64,000 nucleotides of DNA from Centroberyx gerrardi (lineage: Eukaryota > Chordata > Actinopteri > Beryciformes > Berycidae): assembly GCF_048128805.1 (NCBI RefSeq), contig NC_136016.1, positions 13,198,676 through 13,262,675 of the forward strand, read 5' to 3'. A model generated the notes under the pieces. It saw only the letters and a list, made by a program, of their open reading frames with translations, was not told where the DNA came from and did no database searches. Positions 38,337-45,311 of the stretch are shown one piece after another. Each line of letters opens with the position of its first letter. Within the stretch, counting starts at the first letter, position 1. Position numbers and translations under genes: made by a program.

Positions 38337-40892
38337 TCATACTTCCTCTCCCACGCAGATTAAATTCACTATGTGCACAACATGGACATGCACCGTAAGT
38401 AAAGTCCTAGAGAGCGATCATATGCAAACATGTTACCCCATGATTTAAAAAGCACCCAATTTACAATACAGTTAATCTCATAAGGGAACTGATAGAACTA
38501 CAATATATTATCTGCATTAGATCTGCAGATATATAATTTAAATTAGGGAATGAGACACTTAAAAATGGTTTGTTCTGTGTATTACCGGAATTTAATTTAC
38601 ATTTACAAAATATAAACAGATATATAAACCCAATATAAATATAAATGCAAAATCTAAAAATATAAAAGAAAACATAAATTATGTTAAGAAACAGGTTGCA
38701 TTTTAAAACTATCCCCCAGAAACATCTTGAAACATAAAGCAAAGACCTAAAACTCTGAATCAAGAAGCAAAAGCCCATTTTGTACTATGTTTGGAGGGTA
38801 TTACAGCATGTTTGAACTCCAGATGGCAAATTCATGCAAATGAATGCTCATTAGCAATCCAATCTCTTAGAAAATCTCTCAAGAAGAAGACACAGATTGA
38901 CAGCTTCAAACCTGCATTCAAACCTGTTCAAACACTCCCGATGACAGTTTTTAGTGAACATGGTAATTTCTCTCATTTCCAAATACAAGGGAGAAAAGTT
39001 TAACCTGTCCCCATCATGTGTGATATAACACCAATGTACAGCTCCATTCAGAATGACTGGGCGGAAAAAGGGGAAATTTGACTGAAAGTATCCAGGAAGA
39101 TTTTCTGGAGCAAGGGCTACATATTCTGTTACAGAATGAACAGAAGTTATATAAGGCTAACTTGGAGATAAAAGTTCAGACCATAGGTTCAGACACACAT
39201 CAAATGAGTCCAAAAAGTCAATCTCTCATTCTTGATCAGCATGTTCAGCTCCGGGCTGTAAAACATTGCCAACTAGAAGGCAATCGGAGAGCACAAACCT
39301 CCGCCAACGCTGAATGATTCTTCAACTTGCTGTTAAACCCAAACACATAAGTTGAATTGATTTGAATATAACTTTAGGATTTGGAATCAAGTCTCTATCT
39401 CTGTTTCATAGTTTCATAGTTTCATGGTTATGCCTAAAAAAAAAAACGCTAATTGTCTAATGGCGGAAATTTGGATCACCACCAAAATCTACTCAATTGT
39501 TCCTTGGCCCAAGATCTATCTGTCCACCAAATTTCATGGAAATGTGTTTATAGGTTTTGGAGATATCCTGCTGACAGACTAACAGGCAAACTAACCAACA
39601 GGCGAAAACATAACCTCCTTGGTGGAGGTAATAGGACTCTTGGTTTTGCCTTTAGTAGAGAGTTGTTTATGCTCAAACACATTGATTGCACTGCCTTAGT
39701 GCACTGGAGGAGCATTTATCAGTTCTTAAATTGATTGGTATTCCCCTTTAGGAGGGTATACGAAAAGGAACACAATGTTGCTGTAAGGTTATTCGCTGAC
39801 AAGATGGAGTCTGCGTCTGGCTTATTTGTGTTTGTCTCCTGCCCTCAAATCACAGATTAGCACAACATGATGTCACAAGGATGTGTCACACACATCTACA
39901 AACAGGCTTATCACCCGCCACCGCGCACCTCGGAGATTCAAGCGATAAGGCCGAGAAAAGAATAAAAAAAAAGGAATGCAGTTAATCATATAGCAAGTCG
40001 CCTGGCCACATATTGAACATAGCTGCATTGTCAGACTCAAATATGTTGCTCAATTGTGTTCTGTCTTTTTTTTTTGTGCTGTCAACACACAAGCACGAGT
40101 TCCGCAGTCACTGACCACGTTGTTGTAAACAGAAGACAACTAAATGGCCCAGGGAAGGAGGTAATGAAGAGGAAATCAAGTTAGAGTCGAGGAATGCTTG
40201 TCATCAAAGGACTTGCCATCGATTCTGTCATTGTGGCTTTGTCACTGACTAGCTGGGAAAGTCAGGCAGTGAGGAAATCTATTCAACTAGACTCATATGC
40301 TCATATACTTTTTATCACAGAACATTTGAGCAGATTCCCCTTGCAAAACAAAAGCTGGCAAGCTTTTGTGACATTTATCCAGAGAAGATTTTTCAGCAAC
40401 ACCCTGGGGTCTCTAACTTTCTGTAGCATTTAACCTTCTCTAACAAGTAAACTGCAACCTGCAAAACGTATTGAAGTCTTCCTTTGTGCACACTCATGCC
40501 ATATAACATATTATGTGTATATTAATGGTTTCATTCTTTATAAACCACGTATTCGAATCGTGTTATCTGATTGGAAGCTGTGATGATAATGTATAGGTGT
40601 GAGCCGGCACGTTTTATCGCATTGTAAACAGAGCTGCCTTCTCCCTTTTATTCTTCCTCCAACAGACTATAGAGTGAGCCTAATGCTGCAGTAAGCCTTA
40701 GTATAAAGGACCTCTTATGTATCTTTCCACAGTGACATTGTGTACCTGGCGCTGTGATAAGCTTGTCCTGAGGACGTGCACATTTCCAACATATTCTGGA
40801 TTCTTTGTGTCTTTGTATTGTTTGGTTTGTGGTCTCTTCTGTGTGTGTGAAAATGAACATGTGCCCTGACCTGCTCCACATGCTGCTGTTAC

Positions 40893-40946
<54 letters not shown>

Positions 40947-41122
40947 ATTCACATCCAACTCACCAGCACTGCATTGAAGCGCTCCTCCAGTTCCTCTTCA
41001 GGTGGCATGGGGAGTTTCGGTCCCGCGGATTGTTTCTGAGGGCCTGTGGAGCCTGGAGGGGCCGACACCGTCTTGCCCTCCTTGCCCAGAGGCACCTCCA
41101 TGCTTCCTGCTGCATTCCCCAT
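8311..41122 (-). CDS. fmnl1: fmnl1, formin-like protein 1: complete gene, 26 coding exons, 1082 residues
   Basis: A diaphanous-related formin that nucleates and elongates unbranched actin filaments at the cortex, downstream of Rho-family GTPases. I placed every exon by splice consensus plus similarity to known FMNL proteins. The joined CDS is 3249 nt with all phases consistent. Domains: MGNAAGS at the N terminus, a site for N-myristoylation as in mammalian FMNLs; GTPase-binding/FH3 armadillo region about 40-410; coiled coil about 400-500; FH1 524-612 with a 15-proline run; FH2 about 613-1000 ([20 protein letters not shown]); DAD-like helix [11 protein letters not shown] at about 1023. Paralogue choice: [17 protein letters not shown] and [10 protein letters not shown] match FMNL1 better than FMNL2/3. 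Intron 1 is about 10.1 kb; most others are short. The start has A at -3 and G at +4. Whether this is the a or b teleost copy cannot be told here. Confidence 0.95.
8426..8472. repeat. (GA)n microsatellite in the last fmnl1 intron
   Basis: About 23 GA units on the plus strand, so a (CT)n pyrimidine tract in the fmnl1 sense strand, ending just upstream of the exon 26 acceptor. Confidence 0.95.
9037..9151 (-). CDS. fmnl1: fmnl1 exon 25: DAD autoinhibitory helix (residues 1015-1053)
   Basis: Encodes [20 protein letters not shown] then [25 protein letters not shown] is the diaphanous autoregulatory motif that binds the N-terminal FH3 region; [11 protein letters not shown] is conserved in all FMNLs. 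Acceptor TTTCAG, donor ACAG|GTGGGA, 115 nt. Confidence 0.96.
9477..9819. mobile_element. Degenerate MITE-like element in fmnl1 intron 24
   Basis: Begins TAGGGTTGGGTTCC and ends with an imperfect inverse (GAACCCCGACTG). Near the left end is a 21-bp internal hairpin (CCGGTTCC ... GAACCGG). No coding capacity. The family is uncertain; the ends recall widespread fish non-autonomous DNA elements. Confidence 0.4.
10279..10374 (-). CDS. fmnl1: fmnl1 exon 24 (residues 983-1014)
   Basis: Encodes [20 protein letters not shown] then [12 protein letters not shown], the charged linker after FH2. Acceptor TGGCAG, donor AAG|GTAGCC, 96 nt, phase 0. Confidence 0.92.
10639..10740 (-). CDS. fmnl1: fmnl1 exon 23: FH2 end (residues 949-982)
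   Basis: Encodes [20 protein letters not shown] then [14 protein letters not shown], the conserved end of FH2. Acceptor CTTACAG, donor AAG|GTCAGA, 102 nt, phase 0. Confidence 0.96.
10966..11129 (-). CDS. fmnl1: fmnl1 exon 22: FH2 C-terminal part (residues 894-948)
   Basis: Encodes [40 protein letters not shown] and a helix ending ADGKTAQ. Acceptor GTGTGTAG, donor CAG|GTCAAC, 164 nt. Aligns with human VSLDSVLADVRSLQRGLE. Confidence 0.95.
11130..12658. other. fmnl1 intron 21
   Basis: Non-coding intronic DNA between exons 21 and 22. No repeat family or further exon is recognised. Shorter introns 12-23 likewise hold nothing recognisable. Confidence 0.6.
12659..12788 (-). CDS. fmnl1: fmnl1 exon 21: FH2 (residues 851-894)
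   Basis: Encodes [20 protein letters not shown] then [19 protein letters not shown]. The acceptor is CCCAAG (AAG rather than CAG/TAG), fixed by homology. Donor G|GTACGT, 130 nt, ends phase 1. Confidence 0.94.
12997..13077 (-). CDS. fmnl1: fmnl1 exon 20: FH2 signature (residues 824-850)
   Basis: Encodes [20 protein letters not shown] then RLQSLDL. GNYMN..KRG..YGF is the central FH2 signature. Acceptor TTGTGTAG, donor TTG|GTGAGT, 81 nt, phase 0. Confidence 0.96.
13593..13661 (-). CDS. fmnl1: fmnl1 exon 19: FH2 (residues 801-823)
   Basis: Encodes [20 protein letters not shown] then ILE. Acceptor CTGACAG, donor GAG|GTAAGT, 69 nt, phase 0. Confidence 0.96.
13984..14218 (-). CDS. fmnl1: fmnl1 exon 18: FH2 (residues 722-800)
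   Basis: Encodes [60 protein letters not shown] and [18 protein letters not shown]. Acceptor CACCGCAG, donor CCT|GTGAGT, 235 nt, ends phase 0. DFLELL and FIPTEYE match FMNL1. Confidence 0.96.
14439..14641 (-). CDS. fmnl1: fmnl1 exon 17: FH2 (residues 655-722)
   Basis: Encodes [20 protein letters not shown], then [20 protein letters not shown] and SNICSTIET. Acceptor TTACCAG, donor AC|GTATGT (consensus), 203 nt. The block [12 protein letters not shown] is invariant in FMNLs. Confidence 0.96.
15008..15132 (-). CDS. fmnl1: fmnl1 exon 16: start of FH2 (residues 613-654)
   Basis: Encodes [20 protein letters not shown] then [20 protein letters not shown], the FH2 lasso with its conserved Trp. KKPIQTK is the FMNL1 form (KKPIKTK in FMNL2/3). 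Acceptor TTCTAG. The donor GGG|GTTAGA is weak but is the only GT that keeps frame and homology with exon 17. It leaves a Gly where relatives have Gln. Confidence 0.88.
16088..16354 (-). CDS. fmnl1: fmnl1 exon 15: FH1 proline-rich domain (residues 524-613)
   Basis: Opens [20 protein letters not shown], then has proline runs of 15, 6 and 7 residues broken by [13 protein letters not shown] and LGGGAPLL. It ends [10 protein letters not shown]1 domains recruit profilin-actin and SH3/WW proteins. Acceptor GGACACAG, donor CAG|GTGAGC, 267 nt, phase 1 at both ends, so skipping it would keep the frame. Confidence 0.94.
16763..17006 (-). CDS. fmnl1: fmnl1 exon 14 (residues 443-524), with an Arg-Glu repeat
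   Basis: Encodes [15 protein letters not shown], then an alternating Arg/Glu stretch of about 20 residues made by a (GA)n-type microsatellite in the sense strand, then [20 protein letters not shown] and [11 protein letters not shown]. The second part aligns with the human FMNL1 'LELKVEELEEKGLIRI' helix. Acceptor ATCATAG, donor ACAG|GTCAGT, 244 nt, ends phase 1. Confidence 0.92.
17216..17317 (-). CDS. fmnl1: fmnl1 exon 13 (residues 409-442)
   Basis: Encodes [20 protein letters not shown] then [14 protein letters not shown], a heptad-rich coiled coil that aligns with the FMNL1 segment before the linker. Acceptor TCACAG after a TG-rich tract, donor AAG|GTAGAG, 102 nt. Confidence 0.93.
17438..17587 (-). 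CDS. fmnl1: fmnl1 exon 12 (residues 359-408)
   Basis: Encodes [20 protein letters not shown], then [15 protein letters not shown] and [11 protein letters not shown]. The last motif is shared with FMNL1. Acceptor GTGCAG, donor CAG|GTAAAT, 150 nt, phase 0. Start of the coiled-coil region. Confidence 0.95.
17983..18093 (-). CDS. fmnl1: fmnl1 exon 11 (residues 322-358), followed by a GC donor
   Basis: Encodes [20 protein letters not shown] then [22 protein letters not shown] is the FMNL1 variant (FMNL2/3 have HSVED). Acceptor ACCAG. The 5' splice site is GAG|GCAAGT, a GC-AG intron with otherwise perfect consensus; frame and homology to exon 12 fix this boundary. 111 nt, phase 0. Confidence 0.94.
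18884..18958 (-). CDS. fmnl1: fmnl1 exon 10 (residues 297-321)
   Basis: Encodes [20 protein letters not shown] then NIDFM. Acceptor TTTTTTCAG, donor ATG|GTAAAC, 75 nt, phase 0. Confidence 0.96.
19108..19170. repeat. (TC)n microsatellite
   Basis: About 31 uninterrupted TC units in fmnl1 intron 9. Confidence 0.97.
19609..19685. repeat. (GT)n microsatellite
   Basis: About 38 GT units with one AG interruption near 19641, in fmnl1 intron 9. Confidence 0.97.
21883..21976 (-). CDS. fmnl1: fmnl1 exon 9 (residues 265-296)
   Basis: Encodes [20 protein letters not shown] then [11 protein letters not shown], the strongly conserved FH3 helix pair. Acceptor CCTCAG, donor GAG|GTCAGA, 94 nt. Confidence 0.96.
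22201..22220. repeat. (CA)n microsatellite
   Basis: Ten CA units in intron 8, about 30 nt past the exon 8 donor. A second tract, (AC)15, lies at 22349-22379, just upstream of the exon 8 acceptor, so CA repeats flank this exon on both sides. Confidence 0.9.
22253..22329 (-). CDS. fmnl1: fmnl1 exon 8 (residues 240-265)
   Basis: Encodes [20 protein letters not shown] then NDRNP. Acceptor TTGTCAG, donor AG|GTAAGG, 77 nt. The NHP-CCV version is FMNL1-like (human NHPACV). Confidence 0.95.
22349..22379. repeat. (AC)n microsatellite upstream of fmnl1 exon 8
   Basis: About 15 AC units on the plus strand, (GT)n in the sense strand, about 20 nt upstream of the exon 8 acceptor. Confidence 0.95.
22611..23112. 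mobile_element. Foldback element (long imperfect inverted repeat) in fmnl1 intron 7
   Basis: The left arm (about 22611-22775) and the right arm (about 22945-23112) are imperfect reverse complements. Paired blocks include GGGACTAC/GTAGTCC at the ends, GAGAGGATTGG/CCAATCCTCTC, AAAATCATCTCTGTG/CACAGAGATGATTTT and ACAGCATGTTAAGTAA/TTACTTAACATGCTGT. About 170 nt of unpaired sequence separates them. This is the structure of a foldback-type non-autonomous DNA element. No coding capacity; family not recognised. Confidence 0.7.
23339..23426 (-). CDS. fmnl1: fmnl1 exon 7 (residues 210-239)
   Basis: Encodes [20 protein letters not shown] then [10 protein letters not shown], a core FH3 block. Acceptor CAACAG, donor CAG|GTATCG, 88 nt, ending in phase 0. 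Confidence 0.95.
24119..24164. repeat. (TG)n microsatellite
   Basis: About 23 TG units in fmnl1 intron 6. Confidence 0.97.
24923..24974. repeat. (TG)n microsatellite
   Basis: About 26 TG units in fmnl1 intron 6. Shorter, interrupted TG runs follow to about 25195. Confidence 0.97.
25424..25567 (-). CDS. fmnl1: fmnl1 exon 6 (residues 162-210)
   Basis: Encodes [17 protein letters not shown], then [13 protein letters not shown] and a variable Ser/Lys-rich linker. SVEDLSK aligns with the same motif in human FMNL1. Acceptor CACCAG, donor AG|GTGAGA, 144 nt. Confidence 0.92.
25768..25851 (-). CDS. fmnl1: fmnl1 exon 5 (residues 134-162)
   Basis: Encodes [20 protein letters not shown] then SFAHCAV. 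Acceptor TTCCCAG, donor AT|GTAGGT, 84 nt; the split Met codon is completed by exon 6. Confidence 0.95.
26060..26270. repeat. Cluster of CACATG/CATGTG motifs in fmnl1 intron 4
   Basis: Within about 200 nt the palindrome-like words ACATGTG, CACATG, ACATATG and CATATGTG occur at least eight times, e.g. CACATGTGAATTC and CACATGTGCTTTT. It may be a decayed non-autonomous transposon with internal palindromes. No clean ends were found. Confidence 0.4.
26525..26598 (-). CDS. fmnl1: fmnl1 exon 4 (residues 110-134)
   Basis: Encodes [20 protein letters not shown] then TNHIG, nearly invariant in FMNLs. Acceptor TGCCAG, donor GG|GTGAGA; 74 nt, leaving two bases for the next exon. Confidence 0.95.
27424..27507 (-). 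CDS. fmnl1: fmnl1 exon 3 (residues 82-109)
   Basis: Encodes [20 protein letters not shown] followed by DHGGVSRK. The GGVSRK ending is the FMNL1-type version of this block. Acceptor TCTGCAG, donor AAG|GTACAG, 84 nt, phase 0. Human FMNL1 has a short extra segment after this block; no equivalent exon was found here. Confidence 0.95.
27529..27566. repeat. (CA)n microsatellite upstream of fmnl1 exon 3
   Basis: About 19 CA units on the plus strand, a (TG)n tract in the sense strand about 20 nt upstream of the exon 3 acceptor. Confidence 0.95.
28433..28779. mobile_element. Near-perfect foldback element: two 152-nt arms, 43-nt loop
   Basis: The left arm 28433-28584 starts GCACCGTCAATGTACGTCC and ends GTCTGTGTGTAAC. 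The right arm 28628-28779 is its reverse complement with only a few mismatches (GTTACACACAGACCGG ... GGACGTACATTGACGGTGC). The loop 28585-28627 contains the palindrome TCTCGCGAGA. Equal arm lengths and near identity indicate a recent foldback/MITE-type insertion or an arm-to-arm conversion. No coding capacity. Flanks outside the arms do not pair. Transcripts crossing it could form a stem of about 150 bp. Confidence 0.85.
28995..30289 (+). mobile_element. Hairpin-ended interspersed repeat, long copy
   Basis: Starts with the hairpin TCCCCGAAATGAGTTTCGGG and ends near TATACCCTTGCTGTC. A shorter copy in opposite orientation lies at 58508-59233; both ends match between copies (the hairpin then GGATTCACCCCA at one end, and a TAATAGGGCCTT..GAGGATTGGGGAATTT type block at the other). 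The interior has degenerate repeated phrases such as CACCGTTTG(T/A)CCGATT (about 29248 and 29395). No ORF. The class is unknown: no clear terminal inverted repeats or target duplication. Confidence 0.65.
30571..30632. repeat. (GT)n microsatellite
   Basis: About 31 GT units with one TA interruption, in fmnl1 intron 2. Confidence 0.97.
30774..30857 (-). CDS. fmnl1: fmnl1 exon 2 (residues 54-81)
   Basis: Encodes [20 protein letters not shown] and the rest of the conserved start of the GTPase-binding domain, ending LICDQ. Acceptor TTCCAG, donor CAG|GTGGGT, 84 nt, phase 0 at both ends. Confidence 0.95.
31708..32260 (-). mobile_element. Probable 3' end of a non-LTR element with (ATTC)n tail
   Basis: On the minus strand the element would end CAATAAAGATC followed by (ATTC)n, the plus-strand (ATGA)n at 31708-31740. 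The body (about 31980-32260) contains GGCCACAGCTCCGGGAAAG, then AAGAAGCTGTTCCTCAGTC and GAACCGTTTGCCGGACGGCA, phrases I know from a very common fish repeat. Class is inferred from the simple tail. Confidence 0.5.
33410..33447. repeat. (TCC)n-like low-complexity tract
   Basis: Imperfect TCC/TTCC run in fmnl1 intron 1. Confidence 0.8.
34364..34384. repeat. (TA)n microsatellite
   Basis: About ten TA units followed by a T-rich tract, in fmnl1 intron 1. Confidence 0.9.
37853..37870. repeat. Poly-G tract
   Basis: A run of 18 G within a G-rich block (about 37835-37890) in intron 1. The exact length is likely unreliable in sequencing. Confidence 0.85.
38262..38336. repeat. (CCCA)n then (CA)n microsatellite
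   Basis: About five ACCC units followed by a CA tract with one T interruption, in fmnl1 intron 1. A smaller CA tract is at 38131-38152. Confidence 0.95.
39455..39640. mobile_element. Fragment of a dispersed repeat ending in a GGAGGTAAT motif
   Basis: Contains GATCACCACCAAAATCTACT, CACCAAATTTCATGGAAATG, GGAGATATCCTGCTGACAGA and AACATAACCTCCTTGGTGGA. These phrases recur in fish genomes as the 3' part of a repeat with a (GACARACA)n-like tail. Class not certain. Confidence 0.45.
40895..40945. repeat. (GT)n microsatellite next to the fmnl1 exon 1 donor
   Basis: About 25 GT units on the plus strand, so (CA)n in the fmnl1 transcript, starting about 19 nt inside intron 1. Confidence 0.97.
40964..41122 (-). 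CDS. fmnl1: fmnl1 exon 1 (residues 1-53)
   Basis: Starts [10 protein letters not shown], the conserved FMNL myristoylation leader, runs through a Pro/Ser/Gly-rich linker and ends [13 protein letters not shown]. The donor is CTG|GTGAGT, phase 0. A (CA)n tract in the sense strand begins about 20 nt inside the intron. Confidence 0.93.
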
Positions 41123-44100
41123 GATTGTATATCCGACAGATCCACACACACATACACACACTCATACACACACAAAAACCCTGCACTCTGAATTCAGCCT
41201 CAGGTAAAGATAGTGCTAGGATCCTTCGAGCAGCTCAATAATCCAGAGAAGTGCGTCTAGTTCCGAAAACTTAAAGTCAAGGGTCTGTGTGGCGCTGACC
41301 TGTGACCTTTAGCTATTTCCATGACCCCACAGTGTCGATTCAGGCTGACGTAGCATCCTTCTATTTATCACTCCTCCATCTTCTCAAACCAAGAGAAAGC
41401 AGTGGGATGAAACTCACCCCTGTGACTGAATAAGGGCCAGACCTTTTTTAGATCCCGATGCGGTGTGAAACCCTAGAGAGAGAGAGAGGGGGAGGGAGGG
41501 AGGGAGGGAGGGGGAAATCCTGAGAGGCAGAGTGACGGAGAGAGTGACAGCTGAATGGAGTGAAAGAGAAAGAGGGAGGAGACAGAGTTTTTGAGCCTAG
41601 CTGCCGCACCGGACGGGGCCGCAGAAGAGAGAAAGAATGAAGATAAACAACGAAAGGTAGCAGGTCTGTGTTCCCTCTGCACAGGTGAGGAGAAAACTCT
41701 TGTTTGGGGGAGTCTTGCCTACTCCAGCAACTGCAGTGGTCTTTGGTAAAGAGACTTAGTTGGGCTTGCAAGTAATCTATGGAAATCCTCCATCCGCTGG
41801 AATCTATGTTGGGTGCTGGGAGTCACTGGGCCTTTGATCGCCATATCCAGAGGAAGAGAGGAAAAGAGGGGGAGGCAGAGATCCAGCAAGCAACTACTCT
41901 GTCTATCCGAAACAGGGACAGAGAGGGAGAGGAGGCAGCAGCAGCATTAGTTCTCCCAGCTAGGGAGAGAGACAGATCTGTGCTCTCTGGGTCCTAATGC
42001 CTCCATGTGCAGTCGACACCTGATGGAGAGAGTGTGGTGGTTTTGTTCGCACAGAGGGAGGTGGGGAGGCAAGAGAGTAGGGGATTATGTAAAATATCAT
42101 TAGAAAGCATCCTTTCCCAGTAATCTACAGTGAGCTATTGGATATGTGGAGAACTGAAAATAAATTAAAAACTGATAAATGTCTACTACAGTCTAAATGG
42201 AATTTCCCACACACATTAAGCCATGTTCAGATGCTCGTTCAGGAGTGTAAAAGTCCCAAAAGTAATTCTTGATAGAATATGAATGTGTAAAAAATGAAAA
42301 ACCCCTGCTATCAAATGAAAACCCTACATGTCTATTATCATTTTAAAAATTATTTCAAAGTACAACAAGCATTTTTTACTACATTTCCTGGACCTTTAGC
42401 TCATGAAACTTGCTCAGCGCATAAAGATGCTCTATAAACTTTCATTTCAAATAAATAAATGAACAGCACCAAATTGGAGTTACAAGGTTTGCTTGCACAT
42501 TCTGTTGCAGTGTAATTTGCTGCAGCGTTGCCCCGCCAGAGGTAGCAAACAGCCAGACTTTGGCAGCTCACAAAACCAGATCTCCCCGTGATCAAAGCCT
42601 CATTCACACTAGCTTATTGCGTCACCAAAAAATCCTCATCATACCCCGAGTCCTAACAAACCACGGTTGTAATGTGGAGAGCTAATGCAGACTGGCTGCA
42701 AAACAGGATCATGCACTTAATCAGATTCATAAGTTGTGAGACGGGGGAGATGACATAACTGTTGGCTCAGAGAGGGGCAAAGGCTAGTGCTAGTAGCAAG
42801 TTACTGGCTAGGCTACAGAAGAAGTTACAGGCTACAGAGTGACTGGAGTGTTACTGAAAGGTGTGTTACCTGGAAGCAGCTGTGAATAAATAATGAGTGT
42901 CACACTGATACCTCTAGGTCTGGCCACACCTGGTCAGCAGCACACAGAGATGACATAAAGCACATGCTCGGTAATACAATTAGTGAAGAAACTTTGGACA
43001 GCCTGGAACTTTGTTTACTGGCTGTACAGTGAATGTAGTCCAACTAATTCTGTATTGTGCAATGGGTGCAAACCTTGTGAGCTACTTTGGAAAGGGAAGG
43101 TTCCCATGCAGCATACTGGCAGATGTATGGTTTCCACATGGGACGTACTAGAACTTACCCCTGTTTTCTGAAACATGTCTGATTCACAGGTGTCCAGTTT
43201 GGGGCTGACATCAGGTATTCAGGTCATAGAGGTGTGAGTGCAGCAGTGACCTTGCCTGAAGTCTCGCATGATGAGATATCTTTCTTGACCATGATGGATT
43301 CCCCTTTAGCTGACTGCATGTCTAGAAATGTAATTTAACCCACGGGGAATCCTAGTTCAAACCCATTCTGTTACATGGGAATGTATAATTTGAAACTGCA
43401 CAAGTGCAGAAGTTATCTTATTTTATTTTGTATTACCTTTTTATTACATACTTTTATTTTTAGCTTACTTTTATTCTTTTTTTTAAGGCAGACGTGGTGA
43501 TATTTATTTATGTATTTATTTATTGGGGGGGGGGGCTGCATGCATGTGTGGTGGTATGCGTGTGTGTGACAGAGTTAATGTGGTCTGTTGCTTTTATGTG
43601 TGTATATATACTGTATGTATACTATATGCATACATGTATAATTTATGTGAAGAATGCATTAAATACAAAGTTGAAAACAATGTATCTGATAATAAGCACT
43701 AAGTTGGAGTTGTTTGGTTAATTTGCGGTTCAAATTCACTATTGTTCAAAGCTACTGTTATTAATTTCTAGGAACAGTGTCATCACAGACTGGGCTAAGG
43801 GACAGACTAATAAACACCAGTAAACGTCTACAGTGCCTCTGCATCAGGGTGACATCTAGTGCTCAAAACATCACAGTACAACTATAGAGCTTTTACCTGA
43901 CCTTTTAAATTTTGGGTAGTCTTGAGTAGCCAACTTTTTGAACCCTTGTAAACTCAAAATAAGTTGTTTAGAACTATCTTAACTCATATTTATTGAACAT
44001 CTCAATGTGAGTGTTGCACTACAATCATTACTTACCAAATCCCCTATATTATCTTCATATAGGATGATCATGAAGGTAAAACTCACCAGAATACCACTGC

Positions 44101-44318
44101 CAGTGATCGCTGATGACAGTTCCAACTTCATGCTATTTTCAGTTCACAAGAGGCTGCTGACAAGTAAACCCACTTGTCTCCAAAAAGACAAGCAGGTTTC
44201 CTGAGTCATTCTCGTCTCTACTGTAGGCTGCATCCCACTCACACAAGTTTCAGTACCAGATTCACACATTTTATTAAATGTGTTTAAAAGTGTTTGATAG
44301 ACTTAATGCTTTTTTTAA
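41123..44318. other. fmnl1 5' UTR/promoter side and intergenic DNA
   Basis: Upstream of the fmnl1 ATG (41122) lie a TG-rich leader, a polypurine GGGA tract at about 41470-41515 and a GAGA-rich block to about 42060, a composition seen near fish promoters. No TATA box or first non-coding exon can be fixed. From 42.1 to 44.3 kb nothing is recognised except a short G run near 43527. Confidence 0.4.
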
Positions 44319-45311
44319 CCCTCCTATTATGTTTGGGGTAAATTTGACCCCATTCAACATTTAACGTATCTAAAAACACGATTAGCATTATTTTTTCAGC
44401 TTGATACATGATGACTTTTACTAATTTCATGGGGAAAATTGGTAAACATAAAAGTTTGGGGTCATTTTGACCCTAAACACAATAGCCTTATAAAACCAGA
44501 GAAAATCTAAAAGTTTTACACATATTTTCTTTCTCTTTGTTTTGACTCATACTGAGGGAACTTTCCCATGCAATTTTTAGATCTTTAACAAACTTCCCCA
44601 TGCTTTAGAGCCCTAACACAACTGTCATGATCCCAGCCTAGCTAGCCCTTGTGTTTTCCTGGTGTTTTTCCTCTGCTTCCCAGTCTGTCTCTGTGTGTGT
44701 GGTGTGGGCATGTCTGTTCTCTGCTCTCTTCCTCCACACCTGTTGCTCACTACTCCACTACAAGAAGACTCCACAGACAGCCAGTCCCTGCCGGATCGTC
44801 ATGCCATTCATGGATTACCTACCTGCCTGCTTGCCCGCCTCGTCTGCCTGCCAAGCCCGTCAAGTCAGCTCTCATCCTCGGGATTCCCTCTACCAAGCCT
44901 TTTCCCGGATTCCTTCCCCTCACCTCAGCCCTAACACCAGCCAGCCTCCATCTCACCATCTCTGTCTGCTCAAGTAAATAAAGACTCTGTTTCTTATTTC
45001 ACCGTTACCTGCTTGTCCAGTGTCTGCATTTGGGTTCACCTGCTCCATCCCCCATGACAAAGACACATAGTTTTATTGAGTTTTTATAGTTTTATCTCAC
45101 CTGAAGATTTTCTGCCAATGAGGTCGTGCCACAGCTCTTTGAAATGCTATTTTGGTGACTAATTTACTTTTTATTGGTGTTTTTTTCATTTCTGCTATGT
45201 GTTACTTGCAGATATTATGAAGTGTAAACTTGGCTAACACTTTCAAATACAATAATTTTTTGTGGGTCAATTTGACCCCAAACATAAAAGATGTTTAACA
45301 TAATAGGAAGG
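44319..45311. mobile_element. piggyBac-type MITE flanked by TTAA
   Basis: The element is bounded by TTAA at 44315-44318 and 45312-45315, the target duplication of piggyBac transposons. The left end is CCCTCCTATTATGTTTGGGG and the right end, read inward, is CCTTCCTATTATGTT with GTTTGGGGTCAAATTGACCC further in. There is no transposase, so it is non-autonomous. It is interrupted by a second insertion at 44623-45059, leaving about 556 nt of its own sequence. Confidence 0.8.
44623..45059 (+). mobile_element. LTR-like insertion nested in the piggyBac MITE
   Basis: A 437-nt unit begins TGTCATGATCCC and ends CCCATGACA, giving TG...CA termini with a 7-bp inverted match (TGTCATG/CATGACA). It has CT-rich body sequence and an AATAAAG at about 44978 before the 3' part, as in the R region of an LTR. 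Best read as a solo LTR, though no clean target duplication could be defined. A non-autonomous DNA element is the alternative. Confidence 0.6.

Larger units (their letters stand above)
30858..40963. other. fmnl1 intron 1 (10.1 kb)
   Basis: The largest intron, between the start exon and exon 2, a usual place for enhancers. It holds decayed repeats (31708-32260, 39455-39640), TCC, TA, CA and poly-G tracts, and long stretches with nothing recognisable. No other gene was identified in it. Confidence 0.6.

Noticed and set aside
44649..44981. Overlapping plus-strand open frames of about 100 codons
   Set aside because: They lie within the CT-rich LTR-like insertion, and all three frames are open because of composition.
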